Shown here piece by piece: positions 1 to 7,975 of a stretch of DNA of 64,000 nt. The DNA lies in the NCBI RefSeq assembly GCF_003013715.1, contig NC_072812.1:1860001-1924000 (forward strand). The letters are read 5' to 3'. The notes beneath the pieces were generated by a model, which was not told where the DNA came from, searched no databases, and saw only the letters and a program-made list of their open reading frames with translations. The first letter of the stretch is position 1, and each line of letters starts with the position of its first letter. This stretch comes from Candidozyma auris. Taxonomy: Eukaryota > Ascomycota > Pichiomycetes > Serinales > Metschnikowiaceae. The translations under genes and the position numbers were made by a program.

Positions 1-115
1 AAGAGAAAAGGAGGATTGGTGACCCGTATAGTTGGCTTGTTTCAATGAATAGGGATTGTAGCACCCTCTAATCTTTTTTTTAATACATCAATGCTATTAA
101 TCTTCTTCTCTTGAG

Positions 116-583
116 TTACTTCTTCTTCCCCTTCTTCTTCTTCTTGTTCTTTGACAGAGATGAAGGTGGCTGTACAGGATTCTCCTCTGGCACAGGTGTC
201 ACCTCTGACTTCGTCTCCTCTTGCTGAATTAGTGGCTCCTCGAATTTCGTATTACTCATGATACTGGCCACACCCACAACGTCACTTTTGGCCTGTTTGA
301 GCGCTTGGTCTGTGGCACCTTCATCTTCTGCTTTTCTTTTTTTGCTGACTCCACGGGGACCAAAAAAGGTTAAAAGCCTCGACAACTCTTTGGCCTTGTA
401 TGTTGAATATTGAATGCATTTCCCCAGCTTCGGTTCTGTGCACTTGAATTTCACCACATTCTGAGCTTTCTTTGATGAGTTGTTGTGCTTTGTCTTTTTT
501 GCTGCGTTCGAATATGTGATTGACAACGTAGCAGATGGAAACGCTTCAAGAAGCTGCTCCAGACTTTCTATAAATTTCTCCAT
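116..583 (-). CDS. SRP14: Signal recognition particle subunit SRP14
   Basis: This 155-residue protein matches the small SRP subunit that binds the Alu-like end of SRP RNA and slows elongation during targeting to the ER. The N-terminus (MEKFIESLEQLLE) and the block around residues 48-78 (CTEPKLGKCIQYSTYKAKEL, then a segment ending FFGPRG) are typical of the SRP14 fold. The last ~15 residues are almost all lysine, as in other SRP14 tails that contact RNA. The ATG at 581-583 is the only sensible start. The Nramp gene lies upstream on the same strand, with 315 bp between them. The name comes from remembered family features. Confidence 0.85.
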   Translation of the reverse strand: MEKFIESLEQLLEAFPSATLSITYSNAAKKTKHNNSSKKAQNVVKFKCTEPKLGKCIQYSTYKAKELSRLLTFFGPRGVSKKRKAEDEGATDQALKQAKSDVVGVASIMSNTKFEEPLIQQEETKSEVTPVPEENPVQPPSSLSKNKKKKKGKKK

Positions 584-898
584 TAACGACTTTTGGTGAT
601 CTTGCGTTGAAGAAAGTTTATCGCACTTTTGTAGACGTACAACTTCTCTGCAGCGCCATGATATGGTGCGTAGTGCACAACTTCGTGGTTGCGATGTTGG
701 GTAAACATAAGGTCAGGAGGCAAAACAATTGACCTCTTAAAACGTTTCTACAAAATACCGCCATTCATATTACCTTCCACTTAGCTTCGGCCAAAGGGCA
801 TGTAACCTTACATTACTTTACTCAGATCGTTGAAAGCCTGACGTGGAACATTCTTTCTCTAGTATAGTAGTATACAGAAAATCACACCAGAAACATGC
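584..898. other. Intergenic: SRP14 promoter and Nramp gene 3' region
   Basis: This 315 bp spacer separates two minus-strand genes. It must hold the SRP14 promoter and the 3' end of the Nramp transcript. I see no tRNA, repeat or conserved ORF in it. Confidence 0.6.
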
Positions 899-2791
899 TT
901 AGAGTGGGACATCATATCCTAATACCCAGCTTCCAATTAGTATGATATTAAGGATTGTCACAAATGCCCACGACGTTATTGCAAAGAAGTTCATCCATGG
1001 ACCATTACTCATATCACTGTAACCCTTAATACGAATGGCATCAGAAGGCTCATCCATTGGGCCAAAGTTCGGAGATACAGGTAAGGATTCGTGAGGGCCT
1101 CTTCGAGGTCCCATGACTGTCGCAATTTGAGAGCTGCTCTGCTGCAGCACCAAATTCTGGCGCTCGTAACTTTCATCATCTGTTTCGTCATCCCAACCAA
1201 CACATGGATGAGCATTCCTTAGATCCTGTAATCTAATTGCCGGCTCGCCAACATTGAATCGATTTCTCAGGGGAACTATTGTGTTTTGTGTGCCAGTCTC
1301 AGAAAGACCGCCTATCGCTGCCTCCTCCTCGAAAATGGTATCAACGTCTTCATCGCCATCTCTCACCAAAATTGGAACGCTCATGATTTTCTTCGAATAT
1401 GTGAAATAAATCAATGGGGCAGTCACAACGGGGAGTAAGATGGACAAGACCACCTGTGAGGCATTCAAAGTCTTTGCTAGGCCTTCTCTTCCTGTCATCA
1501 TCACAACGACGAGACAGGGAGCAATTGCCAAGGCTCTAGTGATGAGTCGACGAATCACAGGTGGAAAACTCCACAGGAGGAACCCTTCAGACACCATCTG
1601 ACCAGCAAGTGTGCAAACAACGCCAGCCGACTGGCCCGAGCAGAGGAGTGCAAGGACAAAAACGAAGCCGGCTGTCTTGGAAAGATGAGTGGAAAGTAAA
1701 TTGTAGATGGTGTACAAGTCTGCATTCGAAGCCCCCTCGTCATCCGAGTCGGAGTCATCACCATCATCATGATCACGAATGTGATTTTTCTTGTGCGTTC
1801 CTACCGTGGCTCCAGCGACAATTAGGATGGTGGCATTGACGAATAGAGCTACCGTAAATAACGAGATAACAAGTTCTGCGATAGTGTATGACATAGTGTC
1901 TTTGATAGCGTGCACCGAGGGTCTATAATATTCTTCCTCTTCTTTTGCTCCAACAGCACTTGCGAAGTCGTCACCGTTGAGGTGAACCGCTGAATCATCT
2001 AGACTATCACTTGTAGTAGATTCATCGACGGCATTTGGAGGGATATAATAGCCGTGTTTGATGTCGAAGTCCTTGAGCCTAGCTTGTACAAGGCCTGACC
2101 CAAGATACAATGAGTGAGGCATGACTGTAGCACCCATAATTGCCAAACTCAAAAAGAGGCCATTACCTCCTTCACGTTCACTCGTGTCAATAACCTTTTC
2201 ATTCGGCAAAAACCCCTTCAAAACCTCAATTAAGGAGAATGAAGGCTCCTTTGCAACTTGAAATAACTCGATAGCAAAACATACGACTGTTGCGCCAACA
2301 AGAACTGATACAAATGACTCAAAGATGCGGATGAATAGGAGAGGACCGTTGGGTCTGTAAGCCATGAGAACGATTAGCACGTCTATCACGGTTATGACGA
2401 CACCCAAAGCCAAAGGTATGTTGAACAAAATATTTAGGGCAATAGCAGTTCCAACAACCTCAGCCAAGTCTGTAGCAATGATGGCTATTTCAGCCAAAAT
2501 ATACATGAAGATGTTTAGCCTGTGCGGTAGGTTTTCCTTACAGTTGGCAGCCAAGTCCAACCCAGTAACCGCCCCTAATTTTGCTGATAGCGTTTGAAGA
2601 AATGCTGCTAGACAGTTGGAAAGAAAAATGGAAAATAGAAGTTTGTACTGGAAAGCAGAGCCGGCAGCTACTGCCGTGGAGTAGTTACCAGGGTCCATGT
2701 ATGCAACTGACACCATCAATCCGGGGCCTATGAAGCGCATGTACTTGCGTAGTATGCCCCATATCCCGCGTACTTTTGGATGTGAAGACAT
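899..2791 (-). CDS. Nramp-family divalent metal transporter (SMF1/SMF2-like)
   Basis: This 630-residue multi-pass protein belongs to the Nramp family, proton-coupled importers of Mn2+ and other divalent metals. The metal-binding motif in the first helix is visible (YMDPGNYST, residues ~31-39), as is the helix-6 motif MPHSLYLGSG. A long hydrophilic, acidic insert follows that helix (about residues 240-295), and a second acidic stretch (DHDDGDDSDSDDEG) lies in a loop near residue 340. At 630 residues it is longer than the S. cerevisiae Smf proteins (roughly 470-575), mostly because of these inserts. I cannot tell whether it acts at the plasma membrane or on an internal membrane, so I give no specific SMF number. 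Confidence 0.88.
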   Translation of the reverse strand: MSSHPKVRGIWGILRKYMRFIGPGLMVSVAYMDPGNYSTAVAAGSAFQYKLLFSIFLSNCLAAFLQTLSAKLGAVTGLDLAANCKENLPHRLNIFMYILAEIAIIATDLAEVVGTAIALNILFNIPLALGVVITVIDVLIVLMAYRPNGPLLFIRIFESFVSVLVGATVVCFAIELFQVAKEPSFSLIEVLKGFLPNEKVIDTSEREGGNGLFLSLAIMGATVMPHSLYLGSGLVQARLKDFDIKHGYYIPPNAVDESTTSDSLDDSAVHLNGDDFASAVGAKEEEEYYRPSVHAIKDTMSYTIAELVISLFTVALFVNATILIVAGATVGTHKKNHIRDHDDGDDSDSDDEGASNADLYTIYNLLSTHLSKTAGFVFVLALLCSGQSAGVVCTLAGQMVSEGFLLWSFPPVIRRLITRALAIAPCLVVVMMTGREGLAKTLNASQVVLSILLPVVTAPLIYFTYSKKIMSVPILVRDGDEDVDTIFEEEAAIGGLSETGTQNTIVPLRNRFNVGEPAIRLQDLRNAHPCVGWDDETDDESYERQNLVLQQSSSQIATVMGPRRGPHESLPVSPNFGPMDEPSDAIRIKGYSDMSNGPWMNFFAITSWAFVTILNIILIGSWVLGYDVPL

Positions 2792-4075
2792 GATTGATGG
2801 TAAGGAGAATGCTCGAGGGAACTGGAACCCTAAGTGTGATGTGATCGTGTTTCGTCAACAGCGTAAATGGGTCAGGCGAGAAAGTAAATTTCTGAGGTTA
2901 TGCCGAAAATGAAGCGAACGCAATGTCTATAATATGCCTTGCTTGATTGAAACTAATGTAATCACCAGGTATGAGTACTAAAAATGGAAGTTCAAGGGTG
3001 GTATTATCGTTTTGGTGAACACAGATTCTTCTTGTTGCAGCTTGCTAGTCCTATGATTTTCTCACTGCGCCCGGGGAAAAATCGGGTGCGAAATGGTAAT
3101 GCAGTTTACCGTCCTAGAAACCACACAAGATACAAAATTACGACTTGAACGAGTCAGAAAATGCTGAATTGCGCTCAGATACTGATAAAGACAAATTGCC
3201 TATTACTCCACTTTTGAGGTTTTCAATTTCGTGCTCTGACTTTACTTGGTTCACGCCTTTTCTGGGTTGACGCAAGGAAACCGTTATACTCCAGGCAGAT
3301 CAAAACCACAACGGTTGCAAATACATGCTGCATAATTAAGTAGGGCCACACATGACATAGATCAAATTGAGGGCACAGATGGTGAATAGTATAGTCGATA
3401 ATGCTCGTTGGTCCACCCAATACTTTTATTATCAGCACGAGATTAAACTACGCATCCCTCAAAATGTAAGAGATCACTTTTGTCGAAGATTAGGTACAGA
3501 CAAGTATATTGTGATAAAGTACTTAATCTACCTGGATAAGAAGCTTCAAAAACTCAGCTCTGAACTGATCTATTGACATTTGTGTGAGATATTGTCAAAG
3601 CACTTCATGTCCGTTGCAGCATACCAGCCTCTATTTCTCGCAGTGAGAAAGTCTCGAGGGATTCTTGTCTACTATAAAATTACACTCAATTTACTCAAAG
3701 TAGCTTATCCAGAAGCTGTCTCATGGTCTATTTCAGCTAGTTGCAATGTCTATTGAAGACGATCGCAGGTCATACCCAGAACATGTAGAAGAATCTGACG
3801 CTATGAACAACCGCACAAAGGAAGGTGACGAGCATTAGAGTAATTAAAGGGATTTTATATGTCTCGTAATAATTTAACAGTGGCAGTGATTTTTTCATTC
3901 TCATTTAGCTGGAATACCCTGGAGTCCGAGCCCTTTTTGCACCCAATTCTCGGAGATGTCGCGCCCGTTCGGCGGTTAGAGTCCGAAATATGCACAACTT
4001 CATTTCGGTCTTTTTCGAACTGAACTAAATCCCCGACACCCAACACAAACCAGGCAGTTGTTGCATTGACTCCAC
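2792..4075. other. Divergent intergenic region between Nramp gene and PDX1
   Basis: This 1.28 kb region drives two divergent genes. The only coding candidate I would keep is the 30-codon ORF at 3746-3838. A dyad of TCGG and CCGA half-sites sits at about 3968-3987 and could be a zinc-cluster factor site, but it is weak. I see no tRNA or repeat. Confidence 0.5.
3746..3838 (+). CDS. Possible 30-residue charged microprotein
   Basis: This ATG-initiated ORF of 30 codons encodes a very hydrophilic peptide rich in Glu, Asp, Arg and Asn. It begins MSIEDDRRSYPEHVEE and ends TKEGDEH. A TATAAAA box lies at 3673-3679, 67 bp before the ATG, which suits a transcribed gene. The composition resembles hydrophilin-like stress peptides, but I recognise no family. 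It may also be chance, or the first exon of something longer, though I found no convincing splice sites. Confidence 0.3.
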   Translation: MSIEDDRRSYPEHVEESDAMNNRTKEGDEH

Positions 4076-5386
4076 ATGTTGAGATTTGCTTCTACTCGTA
4101 CAGCATGTTTGGCAAGATTGTCAAGAGCTACCAAGCTCGCCACTTCCAGGCAATTTCACGCTCAGAGTACCTTGCTTGATGCCCAGGTGTTCAAGATGCC
4201 AGCAATGTCCCCCACAATGGAAGAGGGAGGAATTGTCGGTTGGAAAGTCGAGCCAGGACAGGAGTTTTCTGCTGGTGATGTCTTGCTCGAAGTCGAAACT
4301 GATAAAGCCACTATCGATGTAGAGGCTCAGGATGACGGAATTATGTGGGAGATTTTAAAGAAGGATGGTGCCAATGGGATCGCTGTTGGTGAGCCCATTG
4401 CTTTGCTAGCTGAGCACGGCGACGACTTGTCGTCTTTGGAAAGGCCAAACTTGGAGCAGGAGGCTGCAGCTCCAAAGAGAGAACAACCTAAACAGGAGAA
4501 ACCTAAGGAAGAAACAAATTCAGATAGCACACCCCAGGTGGTGGTGGCCCAAAAAAGTGAGCCCAGCGCAAAACCTGAAACACCATCAAATTCTAGTTCA
4601 GATTCAGTATTTGTGAGTGCAAACCCTCTGCAAAAGCTCACTCCTGCCGTCGAATTATTGCTTCACACGAAGGGTATATCAGTGGAGGAAGCACTTCAAA
4701 AGATTCCAGCATCTGGTCCTAAGGGCAGGCTTTTGAAAGGCGATGTATTGGCATACTTGGGTGACATCTCTAAGAGCGCAGTTGAAAGAGTTGCTACATA
4801 CTTCAAGAGCAAGGAGCACTTGGATTTGTCCAATATCAAGATTGCTAAGCCGAAGGAAGAACCAGCCAGCGCTCAAGAAACAAAGAAAGTGGAGCCTCCT
4901 AAACCAGCAAACATCCTTAGCATAGGGTTTACGTCCGAATTGGGCGACAATATATCTGAGTTCAAATTTCAGCACGCATTTGAAAAAGCATTGCATACGG
5001 CCATCACACAGACCTATGGTCACAGATTCCCAGAGTATTCAAGGAGTCCAAGTGCTTCAGGAGTTGATTTGGAAGAGATTTTTGACGATCTTCTCGTTGC
5101 CCCTCCCACCAAGCAAAGATTTGAAGTTTCTGATGTCCAGTTTAAGTTTATCAAGCCTGCGTCTTCTAGACATGCCAGTGCACCGTTGGATGCCTTTGAT
5201 GAACTCTTGGGTATCGAATCTCCCACGCCAATTGTGCATGAAGTCGATAGCCCAGTCACTGCCGATGTCAAATTCAAGGTCAAATTTGATGAGAAATTGA
5301 TCGACTCCAAAGAGTTTGTGGAGGACTTCCAAGAGAACCTACTCAGTCAGATTCCAACAAAGCAGCTTATCATCACTCAAGTCTAA
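4076..5386 (+). CDS. PDX1: Pyruvate dehydrogenase complex protein X (E3-binding protein)
   Basis: This 436-residue mitochondrial protein anchors dihydrolipoamide dehydrogenase (E3) to the E2 core of the pyruvate dehydrogenase complex. A basic, Ser/Arg-rich presequence (about residues 1-32) fits matrix targeting. A lipoyl domain follows at ~37-115, with the lipoyl lysine in EVETDKATIDVE (Lys77). A Pro/Lys/Glu-rich linker leads to a peripheral-subunit-binding domain at ~187-228 (LTPAVELLLHTKG and GPKGRLLKGDVL). The rest lacks the E2 acyltransferase catalytic HxxxDG motif, which separates protein X from E2 itself. The length is close to S. cerevisiae Pdx1. Confidence 0.9.
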   Translation: MLRFASTRTACLARLSRATKLATSRQFHAQSTLLDAQVFKMPAMSPTMEEGGIVGWKVEPGQEFSAGDVLLEVETDKATIDVEAQDDGIMWEILKKDGANGIAVGEPIALLAEHGDDLSSLERPNLEQEAAAPKREQPKQEKPKEETNSDSTPQVVVAQKSEPSAKPETPSNSSSDSVFVSANPLQKLTPAVELLLHTKGISVEEALQKIPASGPKGRLLKGDVLAYLGDISKSAVERVATYFKSKEHLDLSNIKIAKPKEEPASAQETKKVEPPKPANILSIGFTSELGDNISEFKFQHAFEKALHTAITQTYGHRFPEYSRSPSASGVDLEEIFDDLLVAPPTKQRFEVSDVQFKFIKPASSRHASAPLDAFDELLGIESPTPIVHEVDSPVTADVKFKVKFDEKLIDSKEFVEDFQENLLSQIPTKQLIITQV

Positions 5387-5897
5387 GGTATAGAAGGACT
5401 TAATGAGCAAGGTGCTCACGATTGGAGGGACAATGGGGACGTGTTATAGGTGAATAATCATGTTAACTACTAATTAGCGCAATAAAGAGAAGAAGATAGA
5501 CAGTATGTGATATATGGTAACTTCAAACGTGAATTCTATACCGCACTTCATCTATCGATCATGTAGTATACCAATGGAGAGTCACGCTGTTGAATTGATT
5601 GCGCAGTTGGGTTTAAGGTAAGGTGGTGTCTTACATCTAAGGGGTGTGTAGACATCTCTCATCTGCGCACAACAGGACTTCGCATACTATCCTTTATTTA
5701 TGCTGGTGCGCTACATAATTTTTAATAACTTAAGTTGCAACCATTTGTTTCACTAACCCTATTATATTCTAGCAATTCAAGCTTCAGGTTTTCGTGATCT
5801 ACAGTCTGATAATAACCCTACTGTCAAATCTTTTTTCGTCAAAAAGTCAACAATCGTCAGAGTTTAGTCACTCTACACCACTATAAACTTCTCCATC
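5387..5897. other. Intergenic: PDX1 3' end and promoter of the AT-hook gene
   Basis: This 511 bp AT-rich spacer lies between two plus-strand genes. I see no RNA gene, repeat or conserved ORF. T-rich stretches near 5828-5850 precede the AT-hook gene. Confidence 0.5.
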
Positions 5898-7277
5898 ATG
5901 AGTATGCCTTACAACTATAACGGTAGCAAATCCATGAATGGCTTGGAAAGCTCGTTCGAGAGCCAAGAAAAGAACAGAAGGATACCCTTTTCCCCAAGCC
6001 CCCAGAACTATCCCATCGGCACCCCATCCCCTCCACTCACGTCGCTCTCTAACCGTATGATGGGAAACAACATCATACCTTCACCGTTAACGCTTCCTCA
6101 CCTGCAAAGCTTGAGAGTTGGTCAGAACCATGCGCTAGGAACACTGCAAGACCAGTCTCAGCATACTCGTCGGTCAATGCACCATCAACAGCAGCCTCAC
6201 CATGCCCACCATACCAAACAGGAGCAGATGATCAACAATGAGCGTGGGCATCAGAAACTACCTCAGCAGGAGAGTATCCACGGACAACGAAGAAGACTGA
6301 AGGAGCAACATACTCCGATGGTGTCTCAGTCAGATTACGCTCAACACGCTCGTCACTCTCATCAGCAGGTCCAGCAAAATCAGCAACACCAACCCGTCCG
6401 GAATAATAACGGTGCAATTCCACATTATGCCAATCCTCAGTTGTTCAGCAAACAAGGGCCTCAGCAATACCAGGAGCGGATGTTCCAGTCCAACCCTGCG
6501 TTCGAATATGGCCATTACCAACTGATGCAATCACTTAGCCAACCACTTGACCAACAACAAGAGTTTAATCACTATTCCCAACAGCTGCAACAGCAGCAGC
6601 AGCAACAACAGCAACAACAACAACAACAACAACAGCAGCAGCAGCAGCAGCAGCCCCATAGGTCACTGCAACTGCAGAAGCAACAGGCTCATTTGCCTCA
6701 ATCCAAACAGATCCAAAATTTGATGGCTCCCAACGAGCAGGCAGCTTCTGGAAAGAGCAACCAAGATCAAAGTGTTGAAAGCATTAATGGACTGAGTGAT
6801 CACAAAATCACAATTGTTACCAAATTTGTACCGGCTACGGAGGAGGATGGATCCAAGAAAAAGAGGGGCCGTCCAAAGAAGTATATCTTGGATCCCTCTA
6901 CTAATGAATTCATCGATTCTAATCACAAGAACTACAAGCAGCTCAACAAGTTACTCAAAGAGAGCACTAGAACATCGCTGGAAAATGTTGGTGATACCGA
7001 AAAACACGTTGGTATCGTGAAGGGGACTTCTCTCAAGTCTCTCAACGACTTGGCTGTGCAGCAACTCTTGGAGAAGAAGGACAAAAGAGGTCGTCCGAGA
7101 AAATTCCCCATCGAGAAGACGGGACTCACAATCCGAGGTGTTCGTGTGAGTGGTACCGGTCGTGCCAGTACAACTCAAAAGGTACAGCTGCCAGTTGTAG
7201 CCGTGGATGACAAAGTGAACAAAAAGAGGAGAGGGAGGCCAAAGCGAGAAGGAAACGAAGATGCAGTTGTTCATTAA
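5898..7277 (+). CDS. PolyQ protein with three AT-hooks, probable DNA-binding regulator
   Basis: This 459-residue protein is low in complexity over its first ~280 residues (Gln, His, Asn, Pro, Ser) and has a polyglutamine run at about residues 229-252. Its C-terminal third carries three AT-hook cores, each a GRP tripeptide flanked by basic residues: KKRGRPKKY (~320-328), DKRGRPRKF (~394-402) and KKRRGRPKRE (~440-449). AT-hooks bind the minor groove of AT-rich DNA, so a chromatin or transcription role is inferred. I see no catalytic domain, zinc finger or bromodomain. I do not recognise a named ortholog. The polyQ tract is encoded by mixed CAG and CAA codons and is likely to vary in length between strains. 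Confidence 0.75.
   Translation: MSMPYNYNGSKSMNGLESSFESQEKNRRIPFSPSPQNYPIGTPSPPLTSLSNRMMGNNIIPSPLTLPHLQSLRVGQNHALGTLQDQSQHTRRSMHHQQQPHHAHHTKQEQMINNERGHQKLPQQESIHGQRRRLKEQHTPMVSQSDYAQHARHSHQQVQQNQQHQPVRNNNGAIPHYANPQLFSKQGPQQYQERMFQSNPAFEYGHYQLMQSLSQPLDQQQEFNHYSQQLQQQQQQQQQQQQQQQQQQQQQQPHRSLQLQKQQAHLPQSKQIQNLMAPNEQAASGKSNQDQSVESINGLSDHKITIVTKFVPATEEDGSKKKRGRPKKYILDPSTNEFIDSNHKNYKQLNKLLKESTRTSLENVGDTEKHVGIVKGTSLKSLNDLAVQQLLEKKDKRGRPRKFPIEKTGLTIRGVRVSGTGRASTTQKVQLPVVAVDDKVNKKRRGRPKREGNEDAVVH
6583..6652 (+). repeat. CAG/CAA trinucleotide tract encoding polyglutamine
   Basis: An almost pure run of mixed CAG and CAA codons lies inside the AT-hook gene and encodes about 24 glutamines. Codon mixing limits slippage compared with a pure CAG run. 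Confidence 0.9.
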
Positions 7278-7805
7278 TATTGTATATGTATTGTTTTTAT
7301 GTGTTATTACGAGAATTTTGTATGTGGATGGATGTTCGTTGTAATTTTTTTTTTCTTTTTTTCTTTTTTTTTACATTTATACGGACAACATGTCGAGGGG
7401 AAGATTTCAAGTCAATGACAAATCTTTAATCTGCTTCATGGAATATAGCACCTACCCTTTGAAGATGTCCGCGATTTTTGGTTGTAACAGCCCAGATGGA
7501 CTGGATGATCACCAGGAGACTGCTAGACGATTTAGATTTGTTGCAATAACTTAATATGGTCAACAATGAGGTAGGTCAATATCCTTCCCATATGAATTTC
7601 GACCAGTATGGATGTCACCCGTCTGACGCCATCAAAAACAATCCTTCTCAGCTCCTTATTCACCCTTCAAGCGGTAAATTCAAATTTAGCCGCGAGAATA
7701 TGATAAAAAAGTTTTCAAAGCCCCAATAATGAGCAATTTGACGCCAAAATCGCATATACCGTTTACGCTATATAGCAATTGTGCGAATCTCATCCCTGCA
7801 GAACT
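7278..7805. other. Intergenic between AT-hook gene and tRNA-Leu
   Basis: This 528 bp spacer starts with a T-rich stretch (about 7346-7372) that likely includes 3' processing signals of the AT-hook gene. I see no ORF worth keeping. Its right end holds the upstream flank of the tRNA gene. Confidence 0.5.
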
Positions 7806-7889
7806 GGAGGGTTGGCCGAGTGGTCTAAGGCGGAAGACTTAAGATCTTTTGGACGTTTGTCCGCGCGAGTTCGAACCTCGCACCCTTCA
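7806..7889 (+). tRNA. tRNA-Leu, anticodon UAA
   Basis: This 84-nt type II tRNA has a 7-bp acceptor stem (GGAGGGT with ACCCTTC, one G-U pair), the A-box region TGGCCGAGTGG and the B-box GGTTCGAACC-like segment GAGTTCGAACCTC. A long variable arm (GGAC/GTCC) is present. The anticodon loop CTTAAGA gives TAA. A T5 run at 7901-7905 serves as the Pol III terminator. It reads TTA codons. It is not the Ser-CAG tRNA that defines the CUG clade. Confidence 0.95.
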
Positions 7890-7975
7890 TTATTGTTTAC
7901 TTTTTCTACCCCAAGTTTTTTACATCAACTAGATCGATAATTGTCCAAGTTTTTTTTTCTCCATTTGCATGTTCG

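Noticed and set aside
3968..3987. TCGG/CCGA dyad upstream of PDX1
   Set aside because: The arms are only four bases and there is a single copy.
3855..4046. 63-codon minus ORF just before PDX1
   Set aside because: It fills the PDX1 promoter and has no recognisable features.
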